From Allobosea sp. BH3 (GTDB taxonomy: Bacteria; Pseudomonadota; Alphaproteobacteria; Rhizobiales; Beijerinckiaceae), in the NCBI RefSeq assembly GCF_025499465.1, contig NZ_JAIMCA010000005.1:124001-188000 (forward strand): DNA of 64,000 nucleotides, in the 5' to 3' direction. The notes below the pieces were generated by a model. That model saw only the letters and a list, made by a program, of their open reading frames with translations, was not told the origin of the DNA and searched no databases. A program made the translations under genes and the position numbers. Positions 9,321-18,013 of the stretch are shown piece by piece; within the stretch, counting starts at the first letter, position 1, and each line of letters begins with the position of its first letter.

Positions 9321-10417
9321 GCGCCGCACCGATCGATCTCCCACGTTGGGCCGATGTTGCGCTGGTGCCGCTGGTTTCGGTCGCCGCCGCCCTTCTGGTC
9401 GCTGGCCTCGTCGTCGTCGGCATCGGCGAGAATCCGCTGGAGGCGACGGCTCTTTTGCTGCGCGGGGCGCTCGGCAGCGCCGAGGGCATCGGGTTCACCC
9501 TCTACTACGCCACGAACTTCATCTTCACGGGGCTCGCGGTCGCGGTCGCCTTCCATGCCGGGCTGTTCAATATCGGCGGCGAGGGGCAGGCTACGGTCGC
9601 CGGCATCTGTGCCGCCGTCGCTTGCACGGCGCTCGGCTCCGTGCCGGGTTTCCTTGCGGCCCCGCTCGCTATCCTCGCTGCTGCAGCCGGCGGCGCGCTT
9701 TGGGCCTTCATCCCCGGCTGGCTTCAGGCGAAGCGCGGCAGCCATGTCGTCATCACCACGATCATGCTGAATTTCGTTGCCGCGACGCTGATCGTCTATC
9801 TGCTGCGGGAGGTCATCGGGAAGCCGGGCTCGATGCAGCCGGAGACACCGGACTTCCCCACCAGTGCGGTGCTGACACCGATGCACCGACTCCTCGCGCC
9901 CCTCGGCATCAACCTGCCTGCCACGCCGCTGAACACGTCTTTCCTGCTGGCTTTGGCTGCGCTTTTCGCCGTCTGGCTGCTGATCTGGCGCACCCGGCTG
10001 GGCTATGCCATCCGCACCGTCGGCGCCAATCCGCGCGCGGCCGCCTATGCCGGCATCTCGCCGGCCGCGGTGACGATGATCGCCATGACGATCTCGGGCG
10101 CTCTCGCCGGCGGGCTCGCGGTCAACGAGGCGCTCGGCGTGCAGCATCGGCTGGTGCTCGATTTCACGGCCGGCTACGGCTTCGTCGGCATCGCCGTCGC
10201 GCTGATGGGGCGCGGCCATCCGGTCGGCGTGGGGTTGGCGGCGCTGCTCTTCGGCGTCCTCTACCAGGGTGGGGCGGAGCTCTCCTTCGACAAGCCGACC
10301 ATCACCCGCGACATGGTGGTGGTCATCGGCGGCGTGCTCATCCTCTTCGCCGGAGCGCTTGACGGGCTCTTCCGCCGGCTGGTGGCGAGCATGCTCGCGA
10401 CGGGGCGAACGGCATGA
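9317..10417 (+). CDS. Nucleoside ABC importer permease 1
   Basis: 366 residues, about nine to ten hydrophobic segments, BPD_transp_2 (YufP-like) family: FNIGGEGQATVAG, SHVVITTIMLNF, AIRTVGANPRAAAYAGI and a GYGFVGIAVALMGRGHP stretch. ATG at 9317 overlaps the ATPase stop, so it is translationally coupled. A palindromic repeat of about 130 bases separates it from the second permease, an unusual insertion within an otherwise tight operon. Confidence 0.93.
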   Translation: MSAAPIDLPRWADVALVPLVSVAAALLVAGLVVVGIGENPLEATALLLRGALGSAEGIGFTLYYATNFIFTGLAVAVAFHAGLFNIGGEGQATVAGICAAVACTALGSVPGFLAAPLAILAAAAGGALWAFIPGWLQAKRGSHVVITTIMLNFVAATLIVYLLREVIGKPGSMQPETPDFPTSAVLTPMHRLLAPLGINLPATPLNTSFLLALAALFAVWLLIWRTRLGYAIRTVGANPRAAAYAGISPAAVTMIAMTISGALAGGLAVNEALGVQHRLVLDFTAGYGFVGIAVALMGRGHPVGVGLAALLFGVLYQGGAELSFDKPTITRDMVVVIGGVLILFAGALDGLFRRLVASMLATGRTA

Positions 10418-10433
10418 CGAGGCGCATCGTTCC

Positions 10434-10562
10434 GTCATTCCGGGTCGGTCCGCAGGACCGAATCCGGAACCCACGACCGGGCGAGCCCTCCGATCGCGAC
10501 TTCAGCATCTCCCGCCCGGTCGTGGATTCCGGGTTCTTCGCTGCGCGAAGCCCCGGAATGAC
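10434..10562. repeat. Nested palindromic extragenic repeat inside the operon
   Basis: Outer arms GTCATTCCGGG (10434-10444) and CCCGGAATGAC (10552-10562) are exact inverted copies. Inner 23-base arms (10461-10483 and 10513-10535) pair with two mismatches. Smaller hairpins lie between them (10446-10460; CTTCG/CGAAG at about 10535-10549). It has no coding potential. Similar GGAATGAC palindromes are common in Hyphomicrobiales genomes, from recall. Confidence 0.85.
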
Positions 10563-10574
10563 AAGGGTCGGCGA

Positions 10575-11555
10575 ATGACGATGGACCTGCTCCAGCTCAT
10601 CGCCCTGGTGCTCGATTCGACGATTCGGCTCTCTATCCCGCTGATCTGCGCCGCCATGGCCGGGCTCTGGTCGGAGAAGGCCGGCGTCGTCGATATCGGC
10701 CTCGAGGGCAAGATGCTGATCGCCGCCTTCGCCTCGGCCGTCGCCGCCTTCGTTACCGGCTCCGCCTGGGTGGGTTTAAGCGCCGGCATCCTCGCTTCGC
10801 TCGTGCTCGCGCTCGTCCACGGCTTCGCCGCCATCACCTGGCGCGGTAACCAGATCGTCTCCGGGGTTGCGATCAACATGCTGGCGGCGGGGCTCGCCGT
10901 CATTCTCGGCAATGCCTGGTATGGGCAGGGCGGACGCACACCTTCGCTGGAAGGCGCCGCGCGCTTCGGCGACATCACCCTGCCCTTCGCCGGCTGGATG
11001 CGCGAGAACCTGCAAGGTCTTGGCCTGATCTATCATGAGGTGGTCTCGGGCCACGCAGCCCCCGCCTATCTCGCTTTCTTCTGCGTGCTGGTGACCGCGC
11101 TCGTGCTGAAGCGCACGCGCTTCGGCCTGCGCATCCGTGCGGTAGGCGAGAACCCGGCGGCGGTGGATACGGCCGGCATCTCGGTCACTCGCCTGCGCTA
11201 TGGCGCGGTCGCGATCTCCGGTGTGCTCTGCGGCATCGGAGGCACCTATCTCGCCGTCGCGCAATCGGCCGGCTTCCTGCCGCATATGACGGCGGGGCGC
11301 GGCTTCATCGCGTTGGCCGCGGTGATCTTCGCCAACTGGCGGCCCTGGCCGGCGCTTGGCGCCTGCCTGCTTTTCGGCCTGCTCGAGGCTATCGCGATAA
11401 GGCTACAAGGTGTGACGTTGCCTGGCATTGGCCTCGTGCCGGTGGAAGCGATTCAGGCCTTGCCCTTCATCATCACCATCGTGCTGCTCGCCGGCTTCAT
11501 CGGCAAGGCGACGCCGCCCCGGGCCTCCGGCCTGCCCTATGTCAAGGAACGCTGA
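10575..11555 (+). CDS. Nucleoside ABC importer permease 2
   Basis: 326 residues, polytopic, BPD_transp_2 (YufQ-like) family: SEKAGVVDIGLEGKM, WRGNQIVSGVAIN, LRIRAVGENPAAVDTAGI and TAGRGFIALAAVIFANW, where the first permease has its matching motifs. Start ATG at 10575; a second in-frame ATG is six bases on. It begins 13 bases after the palindromic repeat. Completes an SBP/ATPase/two-permease importer. Confidence 0.93.
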   Translation: MTMDLLQLIALVLDSTIRLSIPLICAAMAGLWSEKAGVVDIGLEGKMLIAAFASAVAAFVTGSAWVGLSAGILASLVLALVHGFAAITWRGNQIVSGVAINMLAAGLAVILGNAWYGQGGRTPSLEGAARFGDITLPFAGWMRENLQGLGLIYHEVVSGHAAPAYLAFFCVLVTALVLKRTRFGLRIRAVGENPAAVDTAGISVTRLRYGAVAISGVLCGIGGTYLAVAQSAGFLPHMTAGRGFIALAAVIFANWRPWPALGACLLFGLLEAIAIRLQGVTLPGIGLVPVEAIQALPFIITIVLLAGFIGKATPPRASGLPYVKER

Positions 11556-11561
11556 ACGGAC

Positions 11562-11972
11562 ATGTCCGCCGAGCCCGATTTCGACGCCCTCTTCGCCGCC
11601 GCCTCCGCCGTTCAGCGGCGCGCCTATGCGCCCTATTCGCGGTTCCGGGTCGGTGCGGCCCTGCTGGCCGATGACGGGGCCGTCTATGCCGGCTGCAATG
11701 TCGAGAACGCTGCCTATCCGGTCGGCACCTGCGCCGAGGCCGGCGCCATCGCGGCGATGATCGGCGCGGGCGCCAAGGCGATCCGCGCCGTGCTCGTCTT
11801 CGGCGAAGGGCCGGAACTCGTCACGCCCTGCGGCGCCTGCCGTCAGCGCATCCGCGAGTTCGCCATGCCCGAGACGCCCATCGTCATTGCCGGGCCGGAG
11901 GGCATCCGGGCGCGCTTCACGCTCGACGCGCTGTTGCCAGCCTCCTTCGGACCGGCCAATTTGCCGCGATGA
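11562..11972 (+). CDS. cdd: Cytidine deaminase
   Basis: 136 residues, the size of the homotetrameric zinc CDA. Zinc and catalytic motifs: CAEAGAI (Cys and catalytic Glu) and TPCGACRQ (two zinc Cys); substrate contacts YAPYSRFRVGAAL and CNVENAAYP. Converts cytidine and deoxycytidine to uridine and deoxyuridine, feeding the phosphorylases downstream. Six bases after the permease stop, so clearly in the same operon. Confidence 0.96.
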   Translation: MSAEPDFDALFAAASAVQRRAYAPYSRFRVGAALLADDGAVYAGCNVENAAYPVGTCAEAGAIAAMIGAGAKAIRAVLVFGEGPELVTPCGACRQRIREFAMPETPIVIAGPEGIRARFTLDALLPASFGPANLPR

Positions 11973-12002
11973 TTTGCGTACCCGGGAGAGGGTGATGAGA
12001 GC

Positions 12003-12818
12003 GTGGTGATGGCGGCCGATCCGGCTTTCGAGGAGGCGGCATCCGCGCTGGTCGCGCGCGGCGTCGGCCCGGTGGATTGCGCCCTCGTGCTCGGCACCGG
12101 GCTCGGCTCCATCGCCGATGACGTGCAGGATGCACTGCGCATTCCCTATGCCGATTTGCCCGGTTTCCCGCACGGCGAGGTCTCCGGCCATGCCCGCCAG
12201 CTCTGCTACGGCACGCTCCATGGCCGCAAGGTGCTGATCTATCAGGGGCGCGCCCATTATTACGAGGGCGGCGACCCCGCCGTGATGCGCGTGCCGCTCG
12301 GCATGCTGACCGCGTTGGGCGCGCCGCCGCTGCTCTTGACCAATGCGGCGGGCTCGCTCTCGGCCGAGATGCCACCCGGCAGCCTCGCCCTCATCACCGA
12401 CCACATCAATCTCAACGGCCCCAACCCGCTTGTCGGCGACAAGGGCGACGGCCGCTTCGTGCCGATGGTCGATGCCTATGACCCGCGTCTGCGCGGCCTG
12501 CTGAAGCAGGCAGCGGGCAAGGCGGACGTGCCGCTCGGAGAAGGCGTCTATATGTGGTTCTCCGGCCCGAGCTTCGAGACGCCGGCCGAGATCCGCATGG
12601 CGAAGCTGCTCGGCGCCGATCTCGTCGGCATGTCGACGGTTCCGGAGGTCATTCTGGCGCGCCGCCACGGCCTGCGCGTCGCCGGCCTCTCCATCGTCAC
12701 CAATATGGGCGCGGGGCTGCATGGCGGCGCGCCGCATCATGCCGAGACGCGCGATGTCGCGGCGCTGGCGGCGGGCGCGTTGCGGCGTCTGCTCGGCGCC
12801 TTCCTGCCGGAGTTGTGA
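12003..12818 (+). CDS. punA: Purine nucleoside phosphorylase, trimeric type
   Basis: 271 residues. Type I (PNP/MTAP family) motifs: LGTGLGSIAD phosphate loop, YQGRAHYYEGGD, LTNAAGSL, MWFSGPSFETPAEIRM and GADLVGMSTVPEV with the catalytic-region Asn further on (IVTNMGAG). Phosphorolysis of inosine, guanosine and deoxy forms to base plus (deoxy)ribose-1-phosphate. GTG at 12003 sits 11 bases after GGGAGAGGG; an ATG at 12009 in frame is an alternative start. Confidence 0.95.
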   Translation: MVMAADPAFEEAASALVARGVGPVDCALVLGTGLGSIADDVQDALRIPYADLPGFPHGEVSGHARQLCYGTLHGRKVLIYQGRAHYYEGGDPAVMRVPLGMLTALGAPPLLLTNAAGSLSAEMPPGSLALITDHINLNGPNPLVGDKGDGRFVPMVDAYDPRLRGLLKQAAGKADVPLGEGVYMWFSGPSFETPAEIRMAKLLGADLVGMSTVPEVILARRHGLRVAGLSIVTNMGAGLHGGAPHHAETRDVAALAAGALRRLLGAFLPEL

Positions 12819-12821
12819 GCC

Positions 12822-13586
12822 ATGTCGGATGCCGCTTTCGCCAGACGGGCGCTCGCCCTGCTCGATCTCACCGATCTCGCCGACGACGCGACGGAAGCCG
12901 GTGCGCGCGAACTCTGCCGGCGCGCGGTCTCCGGGCCGGTGCCTGTCGCGGCCATCTGCATCTGGCCGCGCTTCGTCAAGGTCGCGCGCGAGGCGCTCGG
13001 CGACAATGATGACGTCCGGATCGCGACGGTGGTGAACTTCCCCGATGGCGACACCCCGATCGCGCCGGCCATCCGCGAAACGGAGGAAGCGGTGGCGGAC
13101 GGCGCCGACGAGATCGATCTCGTCCTGCCCTGGCGCTCTTTGCTCGCCGGCCAGGGCGCCTCGGTCGGCGCCATGGTTCGTAACGTCAAGATGCGCTGCG
13201 GCGACAAGCTGCTGAAGGTCATCCTCGAAACCGGCGAATATCCCGATCTGGAGAAAGTCAGGGACGCATCCCAGCTCGCCATCGACGCCGGGGCCGATTT
13301 CATCAAGACCTCGACGGGCAAGACCGAGCATTCGGCCAGCATTCCGGCGGTGCGAACCATGCTCGGCGTCATCGGCATGGCGCGCCGCCCCGTGGGCATC
13401 AAGCCCTCCGGCGGCATCCGCACCCTCGACGATGCCCGCGCCTATCTCAACCTCACCGACGCGATGATGGGGCCGGACTGGGCGACGCCCGCGACCTTCC
13501 GCTTCGGCGCCAGCGGCCTCTATGGCGCTCTGGTCGCGGCGATCCAGGGCGCTGCGCCGGGCGAAGCACCGCGCGGGAGCTATTGA
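12822..13586 (+). CDS. deoC: Deoxyribose-phosphate aldolase
   Basis: 254 residues, class I aldolase fold. Motifs: KVILETGEYPD, the Schiff-base region DFIKTSTGKTEHSA and GIKPSGGIRTLDDA. Cleaves 2-deoxyribose-5-phosphate to acetaldehyde and glyceraldehyde-3-phosphate. Begins three bases after punA; its TGA overlaps the ATG of deoA (TGATG). The phosphopentomutase (deoB) needed to make its substrate from deoxyribose-1-phosphate is not in the window. Confidence 0.96.
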   Translation: MSDAAFARRALALLDLTDLADDATEAGARELCRRAVSGPVPVAAICIWPRFVKVAREALGDNDDVRIATVVNFPDGDTPIAPAIRETEEAVADGADEIDLVLPWRSLLAGQGASVGAMVRNVKMRCGDKLLKVILETGEYPDLEKVRDASQLAIDAGADFIKTSTGKTEHSASIPAVRTMLGVIGMARRPVGIKPSGGIRTLDDARAYLNLTDAMMGPDWATPATFRFGASGLYGALVAAIQGAAPGEAPRGSY

Positions 13587-14911
13587 TGCGGCTGACGCAG
13601 GAGATCATCGCCGCCAAGCGCGACGGCGCCGAACTGTCCGACGCCGATATCCGCCAGCTCATCGAGGGGCTGAGCGAGGGCCACGTTACGGAAGGGCAGG
13701 CCGCGGCCTTCGCCATGGCGATCTATTTCCAGGGCATGAGCGCGAAGGAGCGCGTGGCTCTGACGCTGGCCATGCGCGATTCCGGCACGGTGCTGCACTG
13801 GGACGATCTGCCCGGCCCAGCCCTCGACAAGCATTCCACCGGCGGCGTCGGCGACACGGTGAGCCTGCCGCTTGCGGCGGCGGTCGCGGCTTGCGGCGGC
13901 TATGTCCCGATGATCTCCGGCCGTGGCCTTGGCCATACCGGCGGCACGCTCGACAAGCTCGACGCCGTGCCGGGCTACGACACCCAGCCGGGCGTCGGCC
14001 TCTTTCACAAGGTCGTCCGGGAGGTCGGCTGCGCCATCATCGGCCAGACGGCCGATCTCGCTCCGGCCGACCGGCGCCTCTACGCCATCCGGGACGTCAC
14101 CGCGACGGTCGAGACGATTCCGCTCCTCACTTCGTCGATCCTCTCGAAGAAGCTCGCGGCTGGGCTCAACGGGCTCGTCATGGACGTGAAATTCGGTTCC
14201 GGTGCCTTCCTGCCGGACTATGGCGAGGCGCAGAACCTCGCGCGGGCGCTGGTCGATGTCGCGAACGGCGCCGGCCTGCCGACCACGGCGCTCCTGACCG
14301 ATATGAGCGAGCCGCTCGCCTCCGCGGCCGGCAATGCGCTGGAGGTCGCCTATGCGCTCGATCATCTCACCGGCCGCAGGCGGGAGCCGCGCTTCCATGA
14401 GGTGACGGTGGCGCTCGGCGCCGAGATGCTGCTGCTCGGCGGCCTCGCCCCCGATGCCGCCGCGGCCCGCGCCCGGATCGAGCAGGCCTTCGCCTCCGGC
14501 GCGGCGGCGGAGCGCTTCGCCCGGATGGTGGTCGCGCTGGGCGGCCCGGCCGATCTGCTCGAGGCACCGCAGAAACATCTCGCGGCAGCGCCCATCGTGA
14601 AGCCCGTCTTTCCCGAAGCGGCCGGGGCGGTCGCGTCCATCGATACCCGCGCCGTCGGCTTGGCGGTCGTCGCACTCGGCGGCGGCCGCACCCGCCCGCA
14701 GGATCCCGTCGACCCTGCCGTCGGCATTGTCGAACTGGCGGGTCTGGGCGATACGGTCGGGCCGGATCGGCCGCTCGGCATCGTTCATGCACGCGAGGAG
14801 GCGGGCCTGGCGACGGCGAGTGAGCGCTTGCGCAGGGCCTACCGGATCGGAGACGCTGCGGCGCGCGGTCCCCTGATTGCGGAACGGATGACGGAGAGGT
14901 CTTCGGTATGA
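13586..14911 (+). CDS. deoA: Thymidine phosphorylase
   Basis: 441 residues, typical length. Pyrimidine-nucleoside phosphorylase motifs: KHSTGGVGDTVSLPLA, SGRGLGHTGGTLDKLD and the LAAGLNGLVMDVKFGSGAF segment. Phosphorolyses thymidine and deoxyuridine. ATG at 13586 overlaps the deoC stop by one base; a TTG three bases upstream is less likely. The stop overlaps the next gene's ATG (14908). Confidence 0.96.
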   Translation: MRLTQEIIAAKRDGAELSDADIRQLIEGLSEGHVTEGQAAAFAMAIYFQGMSAKERVALTLAMRDSGTVLHWDDLPGPALDKHSTGGVGDTVSLPLAAAVAACGGYVPMISGRGLGHTGGTLDKLDAVPGYDTQPGVGLFHKVVREVGCAIIGQTADLAPADRRLYAIRDVTATVETIPLLTSSILSKKLAAGLNGLVMDVKFGSGAFLPDYGEAQNLARALVDVANGAGLPTTALLTDMSEPLASAAGNALEVAYALDHLTGRRREPRFHEVTVALGAEMLLLGGLAPDAAAARARIEQAFASGAAAERFARMVVALGGPADLLEAPQKHLAAAPIVKPVFPEAAGAVASIDTRAVGLAVVALGGGRTRPQDPVDPAVGIVELAGLGDTVGPDRPLGIVHAREEAGLATASERLRRAYRIGDAAARGPLIAERMTERSSV

Positions 14912-15852
14912 GTTTGCTTCTGGCCATGACGGGTTGGCACGTCGAGGATTGGCGGGCCCGCTTCAAGGCGCTGCTGCCGGAGATGCCGATCGTCGTCCTC
15001 GGCGAAGCCTTCGACCGCCGCGCCGTCCATTACGTCGCGAGCTGGAAGCACCCGCCCGGCAGCCTCACCGGCCTGCCGAACCTCGCTGCGCTCTTCTCGC
15101 TCGGCGCCGGGGTCGATTTCCTCTTCGCCGACGACAAGCTGCCTGCGGCGCCGATCGCCCGCGTCGTCGATCCCGACCTGACCACGCGCATGAGCGAATA
15201 CATCGTGCTGCATTGCCTGCTGCATCTGCGCCAGCAGCGCCGCTACGACCGCCAGCAGCGCGAGGGTGTCTGGGACGACGACCGGAACCAGCCGGCGGCG
15301 CGCTCGGTGCGCGTCGGCATCATGGGGCTGGGCGAGCTGGGGCAGGATGCGGCCCATAAGCTGAAGGTGATGGGCTTCGACGTTGCCGGTTGGAGCCGGT
15401 CGCCGAAGGCGCTCGACGGCCTGCCTAGCTTCTCCGGCGAGGACGGCATGAAGGCTTTCCTCGCCCGCACCGACATCCTCGTCAGCCTGCTGCCGCTGAC
15501 GCCTGAGACGCGCGGTATCATCAATACGGCGCTGTTGGCCGGCCTCGCGCAGGACGGGCGCCTCGGCGGGCCGTTCCTGATCAATGCCGGCCGGGGCGGC
15601 CTTCAGGTCGAGGCCGACATCCTCGCGGCGCTCGAGGCCGGCACGCTCAAGGGCGCGACGCTCGACGTCTTCGAGACCGAGCCGCTGCCGCAGGGATCGC
15701 CGCTCTGGAGCCACCCCGGTGTCGTCGTGACGCCGCACAACGCCGCGATGTCGGAGCCGGAGGCGATTGCCTCGCTGATCGCCCAGCAGATCAGGCGCCT
15801 TGAGGCCGGCGAGCCGCTCCAGCATGTGGTCGATCCGGCGCGCGGCTATTGA
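14908..15852 (+). CDS. 2-hydroxyacid dehydrogenase, glyoxylate/hydroxypyruvate reductase A-like
   Basis: 314 residues. NAD(P)-binding GIMGLGELGQDAA, the dinucleotide acceptor region AGWSRSPK (favours NADPH as in GhrA), the catalytic Arg in INAGRGG, and VTPHNAAMSEPEA with His. Matches the GhrA branch of the D-isomer dehydrogenases. ATG overlaps the deoA stop by four bases, so it is the last gene of the nucleoside operon, an unexpected partner; role there unknown. Confidence 0.9.
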   Translation: MSLLLAMTGWHVEDWRARFKALLPEMPIVVLGEAFDRRAVHYVASWKHPPGSLTGLPNLAALFSLGAGVDFLFADDKLPAAPIARVVDPDLTTRMSEYIVLHCLLHLRQQRRYDRQQREGVWDDDRNQPAARSVRVGIMGLGELGQDAAHKLKVMGFDVAGWSRSPKALDGLPSFSGEDGMKAFLARTDILVSLLPLTPETRGIINTALLAGLAQDGRLGGPFLINAGRGGLQVEADILAALEAGTLKGATLDVFETEPLPQGSPLWSHPGVVVTPHNAAMSEPEAIASLIAQQIRRLEAGEPLQHVVDPARGY

Positions 15853-15952
15853 GGCCGATCTTCGGACGTCACGGAACGGTCGCGGCATTGTCGTCCGGCT
15901 GAAACCGGGCCGGGCGAAGCAGGAGGCCTCTCCCTCTCGCCCGGAGCCGCCC

Positions 15953-17311
15953 ATGCGCACGCCGCTCGCCGTAGCCCTGTTGCTTTGCTCGACTGTCCTC
16001 GCCGGCGCCCAGGAGGCCGGGAAGGAGTTCCCGGCGAAGCTCCTCGGCCAGGCTTTGCTGCCTGCCAACACGCTCGTTCCCGCGCCTGCTGACGCCCCGG
16101 CGGACCTCAAGGTGTCGGGCAAGTTCGTCACACCCGGCAAGCGCATCGAGGCTGTCGGCACCGTGATGGGGGCTTCGGGCGGCCGCCCGACGGGCCTGTC
16201 CACGCCTTTCGCCGGCCAGCCGGTGCAGGGCTTCTCCGGCATCCGCTCGCTCGGCAACGGCGAGTTCCTCGTGCTCACTGATAACGGCTTCGGCGGCAAG
16301 GCGAATTCGCCGGACGCCATGCTGTTCTTCCATCGGCTCAAGGCCGATTTCGCGGGCGGCAGGATCGAGCGCCTCGCCACGACCTTCCTGCACGACCCGG
16401 ACAAGAAAGTGCCGTTCCGCATCGTCCATGAGGGCACGGAGAAGCGCTACCTGACCGGCGCGGATTTCGACCCCGAATCGATCCAGCCGATCGGCGGCAA
16501 ATACTGGATCGGCGAGGAGTTCGGTCCCTACCTCCTGCGCGTCGACGCCGACGGCAAGGTCGAGGCCGTTTTCGAGACGATGGTCGACGGCAAGCCCGCC
16601 CGCTCGCCCGATCATTACGCGGTCACCACGCCCGGTGCGCCGAACCAGCCGGTCGCCTTCAACGTCCGCCGCTCCAAGGGCTTCGAGGGCATGGCGCAGT
16701 CCCCGGACGGACGCTTCCTCTATCCGCTGCTGGAAGGCCCCTTCTGGGATTCGGCAAAGACCAGCTTCGAGGAGATCGACGGCAAGGCCGTGCTGCGCAT
16801 CCTCGAATTCGATGTGCAGGCCGAGAAATGGACCGGCCGCTCCTGGTTCTATCCGCTGGAGCTGAAGGGCAACGCCATCGGCGACTTCAACATGATCGAC
16901 GCCACGACCGGCCTCATCATCGAGCGCGACGACGGCGAAGGCACCGCAGACAAGGCCTGCCCCGCCGGCCAGCGCGGCCCCGACTGCTTCCATGACATCG
17001 CCAAGTTCAAGCGCATCGTGAAGATCGAGATGACCGACGCCAACGCCGGCAAGCCGGTGCGCAAGGTCGGCCATATCGACCTGATGAACATCAAGGATCC
17101 GGACGGCAGGGCGAAGCAGGGAACCGCGAACGGCGTCTTCACCTTCCCCTTCTTCACCATCGAGAACGTCGACGTGGTCGACCGCGCGAACGGCGTCATC
17201 ATCGTCGGCAACGACAACAACCTGCCCTTTTCCTCCTCGCGCGATCCGAAGAAGGCCGATGACGAGGAGCTGGTGCTGCTCTCGGCCAAGGAGCTGCTCG
17301 AGGCGAAGTAA
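15953..17311 (+). CDS. Secreted phytase-like esterase domain protein
   Basis: 452 residues. The ATG at 15953 has GGAG seven bases upstream and gives a signal peptide ending LAGAQE; the frame extends further upstream but without signal character. The body matches the esterase-like activity of phytase family (PF13449 type): GFSGIRSLGNGEFLVLTDNG, DPESIQPIGGKYWIGEEFGP, GFEGMAQSPDG and ERDDGEG, repeated acidic beta-propeller-like elements. Substrate is unknown; phosphoester hydrolysis in the periplasm is a family-level guess. Confidence 0.87.
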   Translation: MRTPLAVALLLCSTVLAGAQEAGKEFPAKLLGQALLPANTLVPAPADAPADLKVSGKFVTPGKRIEAVGTVMGASGGRPTGLSTPFAGQPVQGFSGIRSLGNGEFLVLTDNGFGGKANSPDAMLFFHRLKADFAGGRIERLATTFLHDPDKKVPFRIVHEGTEKRYLTGADFDPESIQPIGGKYWIGEEFGPYLLRVDADGKVEAVFETMVDGKPARSPDHYAVTTPGAPNQPVAFNVRRSKGFEGMAQSPDGRFLYPLLEGPFWDSAKTSFEEIDGKAVLRILEFDVQAEKWTGRSWFYPLELKGNAIGDFNMIDATTGLIIERDDGEGTADKACPAGQRGPDCFHDIAKFKRIVKIEMTDANAGKPVRKVGHIDLMNIKDPDGRAKQGTANGVFTFPFFTIENVDVVDRANGVIIVGNDNNLPFSSSRDPKKADDEELVLLSAKELLEAK

Positions 17312-17342
17312 GCCCCGCACAAGGCTGACGGCCTAGAAGCAG

Positions 17343-17385
17343 GCCCGCTTCCGGCACTTCGCCCGGAGGCGGGCTTCGCTTCTTC
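17343..17385 (+). terminator. Hairpin terminator after phytase-like gene
   Basis: A 12-bp stem (17343-17354 with 17363-17374, one G-T pair) with an eight-base loop, followed by TTCGCTTCTTCG. It lies between the phytase-like gene and the small lipoprotein gene and probably separates their transcripts. Confidence 0.6.
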
Positions 17386-17399
17386 GGGGGAGGGTTGCG

Positions 17400-17996
17400 A
17401 TGTTGCGCAAAGCGGCGATGGACAGCTTTTCCGGGTCGGCCCGCCGTCTCGCACCGGCCCTGTTGCTGGCCGCCGGCCTCGCCGGCTGCAACAGCTCGAC
17501 GGCCCAGCTCACCTATGCTTCGGCAAGGCCCTATTCGCCCGAATGGTGCGAGGCCGCCAAGACGATCGCCACGGACAACTATTCGGGTTCTCACCTCTTC
17601 GCCGTCGGCCGCTGCCACGAACAGGGCATCGCCGGCTTTCCGAAGGAGCAGAACCTCTACGTTTTCTACTACACGCAGAGTGCGCGCTGGGGGAACCTGC
17701 AGGGCGGCGAGGCACTGGCGAGGCTCGGCCAGCCCGTGCCGGCCAATGATCTGGAACTGGCCTGGCAGGACCGTCAGGCGGCGCGGCGCAACACCGAGAC
17801 CATCGCCGCCGCGATCCGCGGCCCCAATCAGCAGCGGCAGAACACCTGGCCGGGTCAGCCGAACGTCGGCGTTTCGCGCCCGTCGCCCCCGCTGGTGACC
17901 TTCCCCTCCCGCAGCTTCACGCAGACGCAGTCGAGCACCTCGACCAACACGCGCACCGTCTGCAACAACGGCGTCTGCACGACGACGAACCAGTAG
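17400..17996 (+). CDS. Small lipoprotein with one Sel1-like repeat
   Basis: 198 residues. ATG preceded by GGGGGAGGG. Lipoprotein signal with Cys about residue 30 (LAAGLAGC). Residues about 65-110 (AVGRCHEQGIAGFPKEQN..., QSARWGNLQGGEALARLG) read like a single Sel1/TPR-like repeat. The C-terminal third is Ser/Thr/Gln/Asn-rich and contains CNNGVC, a possible disulfide. I do not recognise the family. Predicted membrane-anchored in the periplasm. Confidence 0.75.
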   Translation: MLRKAAMDSFSGSARRLAPALLLAAGLAGCNSSTAQLTYASARPYSPEWCEAAKTIATDNYSGSHLFAVGRCHEQGIAGFPKEQNLYVFYYTQSARWGNLQGGEALARLGQPVPANDLELAWQDRQAARRNTETIAAAIRGPNQQRQNTWPGQPNVGVSRPSPPLVTFPSRSFTQTQSSTSTNTRTVCNNGVCTTTNQ

Positions 17997-18013
17997 CGGC
18001 GCCGGCCAGGCAC

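Noticed and set aside
7722..9344. A 540-codon minus-strand frame opposite the nucleoside ATPase
   Set aside because: Shadow of the ABC ATPase; composition is typical of antisense reading of GC-rich DNA and no domain is seen.
11403..13331. A 642-codon open frame on the minus strand across permease 2, cdd, punA and deoC
   Set aside because: High-GC antisense shadow: rich in Arg, Gly and His, no recognisable domain, and it runs opposite four clear enzymes.
15852..15952. Pho box before the phytase-like gene
   Set aside because: Some TTGTCGT/CTGAAAC heptamers occur but match the consensus poorly, unlike the clear triple repeat at ugpB.
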